Shown here piece by piece: positions 18,288-26,886 of a stretch of DNA of 64,000 nucleotides. The notes under the pieces were generated by a model. It was not told the DNA's origin. It saw nothing but the letters and a program-made list of their open reading frames with translations, and ran no database searches. Position numbers and translations under genes: made by a program. This DNA comes from Thalassotalea fonticola. Its GTDB lineage: Bacteria; Pseudomonadota; Gammaproteobacteria; Enterobacterales; Alteromonadaceae. Where the stretch lies: assembly GCF_032911225.1 (NCBI RefSeq), contig NZ_CP136600.1:682001-746000 (forward strand), given 5' to 3'. Numbering within the stretch: position 1 is the stretch's first letter; each line of letters starts with the position of its first letter.

Positions 18288-18689
18288 ATGTCTGATATTA
18301 CAGTAGGAATTGAAATTCCATCATTAAACTTACCGTCGATCTCTCGCTCCACGCTAGCACTTTATGCCGGAGCCTCTGGAGATCATAACCCAATACACAT
18401 AGATAGTGACTTTGCTAAAAAGGCGGGTATGCCGGATGTGTTCGCCCACGGCATGCTGTCGATGGCTTATCTGGGGCGCATGCTTACCGACTGGAAACCT
18501 CAGTCGCAATTACGCAAGTTCAGCAATCGCTTTGCAACAATAACCCAGTTGCAAGATGTGATCACCTGTAGTGGCAAGATAGTTGAGCTATTTGAAGAGG
18601 GTGGTGAGCAGCGTGCTCGAGTGGAAATTGTGGCTGTTAATCAAGATAACATTTGCACGCTAATAGGTGAGGCAGTTGTTGCCTTATAA
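18288..18689 (+). CDS. MaoC-like enoyl-CoA hydratase subunit
   Basis: 133 aa with AGAGGA before the ATG. The R-specific hydratase motif is clear: YAGASGDHNPIHIDSDFAKKAG, with the Asp and His of the catalytic pair, then VFAHGMLSMAYLGRMLTDW. It is the catalytic partner of the preceding FAS1-like subunit and adds water to 2-enoyl-CoA in the R configuration. Heteromeric pairs like this are known from steroid and bile-acid side-chain degradation in actinobacteria and proteobacteria, where each half is about 130-150 aa. Confidence 0.88.
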   Translation: MSDITVGIEIPSLNLPSISRSTLALYAGASGDHNPIHIDSDFAKKAGMPDVFAHGMLSMAYLGRMLTDWKPQSQLRKFSNRFATITQLQDVITCSGKIVELFEEGGEQRARVEIVAVNQDNICTLIGEAVVAL

Positions 18690-18734
18690 AGTCAATAATG
18701 TAATTAATTCACGAACTAAAATTAAGGAGCAGTA

Positions 18735-19874
18735 ATGAAACGTTATTGTTACGAGCATGAGCATTTAATGTTCCAAGAGGCGTTCAGAGCGTTTCTACAG
18801 CAAGAAGTTGTCCCTTTTCGAGATGAATGGAGAGAAGCTGGGATCGTGCCTAGAGAAGTATATTTGAAGGCAGGCGAACATGGTTTTCTGATCCCACAGG
18901 CACCAGAGTCTCTGGGAGGTATTGGCATTGATGATTTTCGTTTTCAGCAGATTGTCGCTGAAGAGATTGGTTTTTGTGGTGAAACCGGCTTTATGCCACA
19001 ACTTCACACTACTATGGTTGCCCCATATATTCTTAATCATGGTAGCAACGAGCTAAAGCAAAAGTATATCCCTAAGGCGGTTTCTGGTGAATATATCCTG
19101 GCGGTAGCAATGACCGAGCCTGACGCCGGCAGCGATTTGTCAGGTATGCGCTCCAGCGCGGTTGATATGGGGGATTATTACCTGTTGAATGGCACCAAAA
19201 CCTACATCTCCAACGGTATCTGTGGTGACATCTTTGTGGTTGCTGCGCGAACCAATCCTGAAAAGCCTCACGCTATTAGTCTGTTTGTCGTTGAAGGTGA
19301 TTGGCAAGGTTTCCGACGCGGAGTGAAGCTTAACAAAATGGGAATGAAGTCTCAGGATACCGCAGAGCTGTTTTTCGATAACATCAAAGTACCGAAAGAG
19401 AACCTGATTGGTGAAGAGGGACAAGGGTTTAAGTATTTGATGGGAGGATTAGCCAAAGAACGCTTGATCTGTGCGGCCTGGAACACGGGAACCGCAGAAT
19501 ACGCTTTTGAGCTGACCAAAGAGTTTGTTTGTGAGCGTAAAGTATTCGGCAAGTATCTCTCTGAGATGCAAAATACTCAATTTAAGATGGCCGAACTACG
19601 TGCACGGTTCGATATGGCGCAGGCCTTTGTCGATACGCTGGTTGCTAACATTAACAGGGGGGATTATGACTCTGTAGCCGCATCGAAAGCAAAATTACTG
19701 AGCAGTGAGCTATTATGTGATACCGCCGATGAGGGGGTTCAATTGCATGGTGGTGCAGGATATATGGACGAGTACCCTATCTCTCGCGTTTATACGGACT
19801 CTCGAATCACCCGAATATTTGCAGGTACATCGGAAATTATGAAGTTGATCATTGCCCGTTCTATTTTTGAGTAA
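18735..19874 (+). CDS. Acyl-CoA dehydrogenase
   Basis: 379 aa with AAGGAG before the ATG. The FAD-binding segment AMTEPDAGSDLSGMR (about 120-135), the YLLNGTKTYISNG segment and the C-terminal RIFAGTSEIMKLIIAR motif define the family. The region QLHGGAGYMDEYPISRVYTD holds the usual C-terminal FAD-contact residues. The enzyme introduces a 2,3-double bond into an acyl-CoA and passes electrons to ETF. It is the last gene of the SDR operon and is followed by a terminator. The chain-length or branched specificity cannot be assigned by eye. Confidence 0.9.
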   Translation: MKRYCYEHEHLMFQEAFRAFLQQEVVPFRDEWREAGIVPREVYLKAGEHGFLIPQAPESLGGIGIDDFRFQQIVAEEIGFCGETGFMPQLHTTMVAPYILNHGSNELKQKYIPKAVSGEYILAVAMTEPDAGSDLSGMRSSAVDMGDYYLLNGTKTYISNGICGDIFVVAARTNPEKPHAISLFVVEGDWQGFRRGVKLNKMGMKSQDTAELFFDNIKVPKENLIGEEGQGFKYLMGGLAKERLICAAWNTGTAEYAFELTKEFVCERKVFGKYLSEMQNTQFKMAELRARFDMAQAFVDTLVANINRGDYDSVAASKAKLLSSELLCDTADEGVQLHGGAGYMDEYPISRVYTDSRITRIFAGTSEIMKLIIARSIFE

Positions 19875-19902
19875 CTTATTTCATTTTCGCTTACTCATTT
19901 TG

Positions 19903-19933
19903 GGGTTGTCTTAATAGGCAGCCCATTTTTTTT
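19903..19933 (+). terminator. Terminator of the beta-oxidation operon
   Basis: GGGTTGTC pairs with GGCAGCCC (two G-T pairs) around a 6-nt loop, followed by A and eight or nine T residues. Confidence 0.75.
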
Positions 19934-19975
19934 GCCCGTAGTCAGGCCACTGAAAAATCGACACGCCCCAGTTAA

Positions 19976-19993
19976 AACCAACGAAAGTTTGTT
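19976..19993 (+). promoter_or_regulatory. Island operator 4, before the alcohol dehydrogenase
   Basis: AACCAACGAAAGTTTGTT, identical to the copy at 15599. It lies between the terminator at 19903 and the alcohol dehydrogenase. Confidence 0.65.
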
Positions 19994-20167
19994 GTTTCAT
20001 TCTTCATGGTTGGGCAACATTCCTGTTGTGGACGGTCGATACTAAGGTAGCTAACCAATGGTACAAAAGCTATTGGGAAAGTAATGACAATAGCTATTCT
20101 GACGAGATACGGCTCCTTTAATGAAAATTCAAGTCAATTTGACTTAACAACTATAGGCGTGAGAACA

Positions 20168-21289
20168 ATGACTAATGACAATATAAGACACGAAGCGACA
20201 GCCGCAATAGCTCGGGATCCTTCTGAACCCTTGACCTTTGAACAAGTCACATTGCAATCTCCCAGAGCCGATGAGGTACTGATAAAAATTGTAGCCTCAG
20301 GAATATGCCATACCGACCTGGTGTGCCTTTACCAAGAGCTACCCGTGCCGCTTCCTATGGTGCTGGGGCACGAAGGTGCAGGGATTGTTGTTGAGGCTGG
20401 AAGCGCAGTAAAAGACTTGTCTCCAGGTGATCATGTTGTGTTGTCGTTCAATTCCTGTGGAGAATGTCCTTCATGTGAACACGAACTACCTTCTTACTGC
20501 TACGATTTCATGGAAAATAATTTCAGTGGCTGTCGTGGTGATGGCACTGGCACCATGGAACAAAACGGGGAAGCAGTGAACGCAAATTTCTTCGGCCAGT
20601 CCTCTTTTGCAACAATGGCCATTGCCAATGTTCGAAATACGGTGAAGGTGAGAAAAGATTTACCACTTGAAATGCTTGCTCCATTGGGCTGTGGTGTACA
20701 GACAGGTGCAGGGACAGTCTTGAATTCGCTGTCTGTGACAGTCGCAAATTCTATGGCAATATTCGGTGGGGGGGCTGTAGGTCTAAGTGCACTGATGGCA
20801 GCCAAGTTAGTAGGAGCCGATCCCATTGTTGTGGTCGAGCCTTTGGCAGACAGAAGAGCCTTGGCGCTGGAACTTGGTGCCGACCATGTTATAGATCCTT
20901 TTGCTGTGGAAAACGTTGTCGAAGAAATTAAAAAATTAGTGGGCGGTGTCGACTTTAGTCTTGAGATGACGGGAATTCCAGCCGTCGCCAGCCAATGCGT
21001 TGCTGCTCTCAAGCCATTAGGAACCTGTGCGCTTGTTGGTGCAGCACCTGCCGATGCTGAGGTAAGCATAAATATCATGGAAATGCTTGCTACGGGAAGA
21101 AAGATCGTTGGCATAGTGGAAGGGGACGCTGAACCGAGAACGTTTATTCCTCAGCTAATCGAATATTACGATGAAGGGCGCTTTCCTTTTGATCGACTCA
21201 TTGATTTTTTCCCTTTCGAAGCACTAAACGAAGCGGTGGAAGCGCAGGGGAACGGACAGAGTATCAAGCCTGTCGTTCGAATGGGGTAA
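20168..21289 (+). CDS. Zinc-dependent alcohol dehydrogenase (MDR, aryl/allylic alcohol type)
   Basis: 373 aa from the ATG at 20168, which fits the family N-terminus; the frame is open back to 20084. Catalytic zinc ligands are Cys47 and His68-Glu69 (GHEGAGIV), and the structural zinc cysteines are Cys97, Cys100, Cys103 and Cys111. The NAD motif is FGGGAVGLSALMA, followed by VVVEPLADR with an acidic residue that favours NAD over NADP. The class resembles benzyl-alcohol and geraniol/perillyl-alcohol dehydrogenases. It probably oxidises the alcohol made by the island's hydroxylase. It is the first gene after operator 4 and may be co-transcribed with the rubredoxin fusion. Confidence 0.88.
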   Translation: MTNDNIRHEATAAIARDPSEPLTFEQVTLQSPRADEVLIKIVASGICHTDLVCLYQELPVPLPMVLGHEGAGIVVEAGSAVKDLSPGDHVVLSFNSCGECPSCEHELPSYCYDFMENNFSGCRGDGTGTMEQNGEAVNANFFGQSSFATMAIANVRNTVKVRKDLPLEMLAPLGCGVQTGAGTVLNSLSVTVANSMAIFGGGAVGLSALMAAKLVGADPIVVVEPLADRRALALELGADHVIDPFAVENVVEEIKKLVGGVDFSLEMTGIPAVASQCVAALKPLGTCALVGAAPADAEVSINIMEMLATGRKIVGIVEGDAEPRTFIPQLIEYYDEGRFPFDRLIDFFPFEALNEAVEAQGNGQSIKPVVRMG

Positions 21290-21383
21290 GCAAAAAAAGT
21301 AAATGTCTGAGAATTTAGTGTTTAAGAAACAATTGAATTATGAAAGTTATTCCAGTGAACAGCTACTGTTGTCGAGGTGAAAT

Positions 21384-22790
21384 ATGAGTTATAAAATTTT
21401 AGAATGTTTGGTCTGTGGATTCATCTATGATGAAGGCAAAGGTTTGCCCAAAGAAGGTATTCCAGCAGGAACCCGATGGCAAGATATTCCTGATGATTGG
21501 AGATGCCCCGATTGTGATGTAGGAAAGGCTGATTTTGAAATGATGGCTGTAAGCCAGATTGCTGTTGCCGTAAAAGAGAAAGTTGCTGAGGTTATTGTTG
21601 AATCAGCACCTGAGATAGCGGCTATTGCTGAAATTGACTGGGATCGCAAACCCGTTGTTATTGTTGGTACGGGATTAGCTGGATACCATTTAGCCCGTGA
21701 GTTTAGAAAACAAGACAGTGAAACCCCACTAATAATGCTGACTGCAGATGATGGACGCTTCTATTCTAAGCCTATGATCTCTACAGCTTTTGCTAAAGCT
21801 AAACAACCCGACCAACTTGCTAATTCTACGGCCGCTGATATGGCAGAGGAGTTACAGGCAGATATACGAATATTTAGTAAAGTTACCGAAATCGATCCTG
21901 AACTACAGGTTTTAAAGGTGGGTGAAGACACTATTGAGTATGGAAAATTGGTGTTAGCTTCTGGTGCCAAGTGTATTGAAGCACCACTGACGGGGGATGG
22001 CTTGAGTCGAGTTTACAGTGTTAATGATTTATTAGGTTACACCCGATTCCGTACTGCAATGGTTGGCAAGAAAAAGATATTAATTATCGGTGCTGGCTTA
22101 ATCGGTTCGGAGTATGCCAATGATATGATCCAGTCTGGTTTTATGATTGATGTTGTTGAGCCTATGCCTAACGTACTAGGGACGTTATTACCAGAGCAGG
22201 CCGCACACGCGGTTCAAGAAAGCCTTGAACAGGCAGGAGTACAATACCACTTTGGTACTGTGGTTGAGAGGGTGGATAAATCTGGCAATGGCATTAAGGC
22301 AACGTTAGCTAATGGCTCTGTTATTGAGGCAGATGCTGTGTTGTCTGCTATTGGTGTACGTCCTGATTTAACATTAGCCAGTCTAAGCAAATTGGATACC
22401 AATAGAGGCATTTTGACTGATCGCTCATTGCAAACTAGTGCTAAAAACATCTATGCGTTAGGTGATTGTGCTGAGGTCGATGGCAACTTGTTGTTTTATG
22501 TTGCTCCGTTAATGGAAAGTGCCAGAGTGTTGAGCAAAGTACTTAGTGATCAGCAAGCACAAGTACATTATGGCGTGATGCCGGTGATGGTAAAAACGAC
22601 CCTGTGTCCAGTGGTTGTATCACCGCCACCGAGGGATGCGGAAGGGGAGTGGCATGTTAACGATGACGGTTACAATGTACTTGCAAGGTATATTACATCT
22701 GAAGGAAGGTTGCTTGGCTTTGCGTTGACTGGCGATGCGACAAGAGAAAAAGATGCGTTAACTGCCAAGACACAACCATTAATGAGCTAA
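21384..22790 (+). CDS. Rubredoxin / NAD-rubredoxin reductase fusion
   Basis: 468 aa. The first 55 residues are a rubredoxin with Cys8, Cys11, Cys41 and Cys44 as iron ligands. After a linker comes an FAD-dependent reductase: VVIVGTGLAGYHLAREF (about 90-107) binds FAD, KILIIGAGLIGSEYAND (about 232-248) binds NADH, and YALGDCAEVDG closes the FAD site. In alk systems AlkG (rubredoxin) and AlkT (reductase) are separate and feed electrons to AlkB; here both are on one chain. The next gene is an AlkS-like regulator, the same neighbour pair as alkT-alkS in Pseudomonas. Likely electron donor for the di-iron enzyme at 26887. Confidence 0.9.
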   Translation: MSYKILECLVCGFIYDEGKGLPKEGIPAGTRWQDIPDDWRCPDCDVGKADFEMMAVSQIAVAVKEKVAEVIVESAPEIAAIAEIDWDRKPVVIVGTGLAGYHLAREFRKQDSETPLIMLTADDGRFYSKPMISTAFAKAKQPDQLANSTAADMAEELQADIRIFSKVTEIDPELQVLKVGEDTIEYGKLVLASGAKCIEAPLTGDGLSRVYSVNDLLGYTRFRTAMVGKKKILIIGAGLIGSEYANDMIQSGFMIDVVEPMPNVLGTLLPEQAAHAVQESLEQAGVQYHFGTVVERVDKSGNGIKATLANGSVIEADAVLSAIGVRPDLTLASLSKLDTNRGILTDRSLQTSAKNIYALGDCAEVDGNLLFYVAPLMESARVLSKVLSDQQAQVHYGVMPVMVKTTLCPVVVSPPPRDAEGEWHVNDDGYNVLARYITSEGRLLGFALTGDATREKDALTAKTQPLMS

Positions 22791-22851
22791 ATATGATCTT
22801 TTGAGTCAATACAATAATTGTTGTTTTTGCCGGTTAAAAGGAGACTTGCAA

Positions 22852-22893
22852 ATGCAACAATTTTCACTGTCTCGCGTAGATATTTGTATCTAA
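22852..22893 (+). CDS. Possible 13-codon leader peptide
   Basis: ATG at 22852 with AAAAGGAG eight bases before it opens a 13-codon frame (MQQFSLSRVDICI) that ends in TAA, between the reductase fusion and the regulator. The strong ribosome site is the only support; it may be a leader or the remnant of a gene start. Confidence 0.25.
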   Translation: MQQFSLSRVDICI

Positions 22894-23018
22894 AGTATTG
22901 ATAATGTTTAATATTATATTGTTGTTGGAGAAAGGGACATGGGTGGGTACACCTTGCGTTATCAGATATTTGTGAACTATAGTTGTAGGTAAATTTCCAT
23001 GAAGGAAAGTGATAGCCG

Positions 23019-25784
23019 ATGTTAAGTAAACCTGAAAAAGAAAAAATACAGCATCAGAGCACCGTTATTGTTGGAAAACTTCTTAAACCTAAGTTATCTG
23101 AAAATATTATTAATCGAGAGCTTGTTAAAACATTTTCCAGTAAAATTATCAAAGGGATAAGAGCAGCTTTGATTGTGGCGCCTGCGGGTTATGGCAAGTC
23201 TATATTATTAGCCCAGAGCTCAGATGTTTTAACAGATAAAGGTTATAACTGTAACTGGTTGAGTATTGACACTAAAGATAATGATCCCCTAAGATTTTTA
23301 TCTCTTTTAATCGCTTCAATAGGCGAGCAAGATTCGCTTGAACGTAACATAGCTGTGGGCTACTTTGGCGTTGAGCGTAAGACAGCGATCGATTACCTTA
23401 TCACAGATATAGCGAACTATTTGGAAGCACAGCCATGTAAGTATGCATTTTTTATTGATGACTATCACGCTATTAGTAACCCAGAAGTAGATAGTATCTT
23501 AGAAAGGTTAATTAATTATTCACCGCAGCAGACTGTATTTATTATTGCGAGTCGCAATGAACCTAAGCTGGCGCTTAATACGTTAAAAGTTCGCGAGGAG
23601 GTTCTCCGTTTTACGAGAATTGATTTGGCCTTTGCTCTGGATGAGAGCGAAAAATTTCTTAATACCTCCAAACAACTGGGGCTTGACAGTAAGCTTGTAT
23701 CAGCGCTTGCAGATCGTACAGAAGGCTGGGTTGCTGGACTACAATTAGCTTCTTTAGCATTGGCTGGAAGTAGTGATTATGAAAAATTTATTTGTGAGTT
23801 TACCGGCACTGATCGAGACGTTACTGATTATCTGGGTGAGGTAATTCTTAGCAGGCAAAATGACGAAGTTAGGCGTTTTTTACTGTGGTCATCGGTGCTC
23901 GACCGTATGAGTGCTGAGCTGGTTAATTATGTACTAAGCATAGACTCAGCCCAAGCTATGCTCGAGTATCTGGAGGATAAGAGTCTATTTATCATTCCAC
24001 TGGATAGAAACCGTATAAGGTATCGTTACCATCATCTTTTTGGTGATTTTCTCAGGAATGCTTTAAATAAAGAATACCCAAGTAAAACAGAAAAAATCTG
24101 TCATCGGGCTTGTACATGGTATGTAGAGCACGGTAATTATCAAGAGGCGATAAACTATGCTTTAATCGCCAAAGATTACAGTCAGGCTCTGGATTTGATA
24201 GCCCGTATTTCTAAAAAACTCATACTTGAATCCGGTGAAAATTGGACACTACTTAACTGGGTTCAACAGCTGCCTGATGGATATGTATTGAAGCGTCCTG
24301 AAATAGGCTTGGCTTATAGCTGGTCGCTGATCTTTAACCGGCAACCAGGCAAAGCCAGAAATCAACTTGAACAGTTGGAAGGTTACTGTCAACAACATGC
24401 AAAAACACTCTCGCCAGATTTATTGGAACACCTACGTAGTGGCATAAAAATAGATCAATTTTTGGTGGAAGCGGTTTGTGACAATACATTTCGCTGTAGT
24501 ACTCTAGTAAAAGAATGGCTGGCCGAAAATCCTAACCGAGAAGGGGAGGAGCTACTGACAGCTCTTGTGTTAGAAGGCTATACCTCATTATCAACATTTA
24601 AATTTGAGCAAGGTGAGGCTGCAGTAAATAAGGCCATATTGATAGGTAAACAATGCTCTATAGACTATCTGGAAGCTTGGGCATTAGCCGTCGCAGGCTT
24701 ATTAAAAGTACAAAAGGGTGATCTGAACGAAGCCACAAAACTTTTTATTAAGGGGTTGAAGCAAAACAACAAGTATGCCCAACAATACTCCTATATGGGT
24801 TCATTAAACGCAGTGTTGCTCGCTGAGGCTTATTACGAGAAGAATGAAATAGTTAAGGCTGAAGAACTGCTATATAACCGCTTTGAGTATATTGACAGTC
24901 AATCGGTGGTGGAAGTCTCCTATTCAGGTTATCGAGTCATGGCTAACCTGCAGCTAATTAAGTCTGGTCTTGATTCTGCTCTGGAAATTATTCGACTAGG
25001 TAAGGAATCAGCCGACCGCGCAGAACTTCCTCGACTTAAGGCTTTACTAACAGCGCAGGAAATTCACTATTTGCTTCGACACGGTAAGCGTAAAGAAGCT
25101 CAAATTATTGCTAAAGATTCTGGCTTTGATGAATCTCGGGCACCAACATTTGATGAGGATTCTCGGCAAGTCTTTCAAGAAATTCGAGAACTAGTTCGAG
25201 CAGAGCTTAATCTGCATAACAACTTGCCAAAAAAGGCTCTGGCTATTTTGAATGCACAAATTGTACAGTGTAAAGAGACCGGACGGCATCTTCGTTTAAT
25301 GGAAGGATTGTTACTACGTTGCAGGGCATTGTATGCTCTGAAGCGTACTGATGATGCCGTGGCTGATGTTTCTCAGGCTCTGTCACTTGCGGAAAAAGGC
25401 GGTTTTTACCGGCTATTCCTTGATGCTGGCGTTGAAATCCATCAATTGTTGCGACTTGTCGTTAAAGGTGATGTCAATAAACAGACAGAAAATGTAATCG
25501 TATTTTTAGGGGAAATTAATGAATTATTGCTTACTGACTCTGAAACACAAGAAAGTAAAACAAAACCCGATCAGCCTCAAGATACTTTGCTTGAACCAAT
25601 GACCAAGCGTGAAAGACAAATGTTGGATTTTATTAAAACCGGAGAAACGAATAAGGATATTGCTGACAAGTTGTTTATTTCAGAGCAAACAGTCAAATGG
25701 CACTTGCATCAACTCTATAAAAAGTTAGGGGTTAAAAATAGAACAAGTGCTATTGCCAAAGCCAGGGCTTTATTATTGATATAG
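23019..25784 (+). CDS. AlkS/MalT-like LuxR family ATP-dependent transcriptional activator
   Basis: 921 aa. A P-loop APAGYGKS (54-61) opens a STAND-type NTPase; the FFIDDYHAI segment is the Walker B region, and RNEPKLALNTLK follows. A long helical TPR-like middle region (about 350-800) is the expected effector-sensing part. The C-terminus is a LuxR helix-turn-helix (about 855-915) with TKRERQMLDFIKTGETNKDIA and EQTVKWHLHQLYKKLGVKNR. Length and plan match MalT and AlkS (about 880-900 aa). It sits directly after the rubredoxin reductase, as alkS does beside alkT. It is the only transcription factor in the island, so it is the best candidate to bind the six palindromes. Confidence 0.9.
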   Translation: MLSKPEKEKIQHQSTVIVGKLLKPKLSENIINRELVKTFSSKIIKGIRAALIVAPAGYGKSILLAQSSDVLTDKGYNCNWLSIDTKDNDPLRFLSLLIASIGEQDSLERNIAVGYFGVERKTAIDYLITDIANYLEAQPCKYAFFIDDYHAISNPEVDSILERLINYSPQQTVFIIASRNEPKLALNTLKVREEVLRFTRIDLAFALDESEKFLNTSKQLGLDSKLVSALADRTEGWVAGLQLASLALAGSSDYEKFICEFTGTDRDVTDYLGEVILSRQNDEVRRFLLWSSVLDRMSAELVNYVLSIDSAQAMLEYLEDKSLFIIPLDRNRIRYRYHHLFGDFLRNALNKEYPSKTEKICHRACTWYVEHGNYQEAINYALIAKDYSQALDLIARISKKLILESGENWTLLNWVQQLPDGYVLKRPEIGLAYSWSLIFNRQPGKARNQLEQLEGYCQQHAKTLSPDLLEHLRSGIKIDQFLVEAVCDNTFRCSTLVKEWLAENPNREGEELLTALVLEGYTSLSTFKFEQGEAAVNKAILIGKQCSIDYLEAWALAVAGLLKVQKGDLNEATKLFIKGLKQNNKYAQQYSYMGSLNAVLLAEAYYEKNEIVKAEELLYNRFEYIDSQSVVEVSYSGYRVMANLQLIKSGLDSALEIIRLGKESADRAELPRLKALLTAQEIHYLLRHGKRKEAQIIAKDSGFDESRAPTFDEDSRQVFQEIRELVRAELNLHNNLPKKALAILNAQIVQCKETGRHLRLMEGLLLRCRALYALKRTDDAVADVSQALSLAEKGGFYRLFLDAGVEIHQLLRLVVKGDVNKQTENVIVFLGEINELLLTDSETQESKTKPDQPQDTLLEPMTKRERQMLDFIKTGETNKDIADKLFISEQTVKWHLHQLYKKLGVKNRTSAIAKARALLLI

Positions 25785-25787
25785 CTG

Positions 25788-26104
25788 ATGACTTATTGAA
25801 CATGATCTCTCGAGCATCCTGAAACTCGTCTCTTGAAATTGTATTAACCAGTCCTATAAAGTGTGGATATTTCCTTCTATGGTACGTTATGTACCGCACT
25901 ATTTTCCAGCTAGTTAATCGATGTAAAGTTCTCCTTGAGTCAAGTTTGCTTTACTCACCCCAAACAAAATAATTTTTTATAGTCGCCACAGCTTCAATCG
26001 CCCGACTGTAAAACTATGTTTTTACGTCAAATATTTAAATCTAGCCAGCACTAGAACGAGAGTCAAGAAGATGTAATAAACTCGGGGAAGCACCAGATTG
26101 TGAA
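25788..26104. other. Non-coding gap after the regulator
   Basis: About 320 bases with no supportable gene, terminator or repeat. It runs up to operator 5. Confidence 0.5.
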
Positions 26105-26158
26105 TACCAACTTTCGTTGGTTTCCCTAGCATTTTTTATTCGCTAAGCTATTTATTAT
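26105..26158 (+). promoter_or_regulatory. Island operator 5 with -10-like box
   Basis: TACCAACTTTCGTTGGTT (26105-26122) matches the palindrome in inverted orientation. TATTAT (26153-26158) follows exactly 30 nt later, as at operator 1, and an AAGCT is conserved between them. Confidence 0.65.
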
Positions 26159-26187
26159 TGCAATAGTAATTGCCTGGAGAAAACATC

Positions 26188-26412
26188 ATGAATGCCTTAA
26201 TATTAAGTGTAAAACCAAACTCCGTTGACATAACTCCCCGCGTCGATAAATGCGTTACATTTTGGAACATCAGAAATGTGATCAAATCAATTATTACTTC
26301 ATTAATTGTTATTGGCTTTCTGAATACGGAAATGAATTCTTCAGATATTTACTTTACACTGGCGTCCATGCTATGGCTTTGGCAGGGCGCTATAGAGAAA
26401 ATAGAGTTTTAG
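26188..26412 (+). CDS. Small hypothetical membrane-associated protein
   Basis: 74 aa from the ATG at 26188 with TGGAGA before it; an in-frame ATG at 26170 is less likely. Two hydrophobic stretches (about 33-48 and 54-66) suggest a membrane-associated peptide. No family was recognised. It lies 66 bp after operator 5 and is the only gene that this operator could drive. An overlapping open frame in another register (26250-26438) raises the possibility that this is a frameshifted remnant of a longer gene. Confidence 0.4.
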   Translation: MNALILSVKPNSVDITPRVDKCVTFWNIRNVIKSIITSLIVIGFLNTEMNSSDIYFTLASMLWLWQGAIEKIEF

Positions 26413-26886
26413 ACTTTGATGGCTCGCTCAATGGGTGAGTACAAAGTAAAGTGAAAACTCTCTCCTGATATTAGGCAGCCGTCGTTAACCTAGCTTTATA
26501 TCGCTCTTCAAGTCAATTGACCATCCAACGGTCTTTCCTCCTCAATCTCGGTGTAAAACCTAGCAGATTTACCTTGAATTTTTATGATTTTGTTCCATTT
26601 AATTACATGCCTATGCACTTTGCTCAGCAATAAAGTTAAAAAACTGTAGGAGGCCTTACTTTTAACAAAAGCATTCCAGATCTCTTTTAAAGGTCGCGGT
26701 TAAAAAGGCTCCTACGAGTCATGATCCCAAATTAAATAACAGCTCCTGAGATATCTACATAATCATGTTATTTTATTACTACTGGGATAAAGTTACCGCC
26801 GCTGTTCACCATCCTTGGTGGTACATGCTTGCCATTGGTCTATTGGTTCATCCTACTTGTTTTACATGGAGTAGCTGCCACAACAT
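26413..26886. other. Gap between small ORF and desaturase-like gene
   Basis: About 470 bases with no supportable gene. An open frame 26765-27001 on the plus strand overlaps the end of the minus-strand enzyme gene and has no ribosome site. Confidence 0.5.

Noticed and set aside
20500..21114. 204-codon minus-strand open frame inside the alcohol dehydrogenase
   Set aside because: Antisense shadow of a well-supported gene; composition is low-complexity Ser/Ala/Pro and no family fits.
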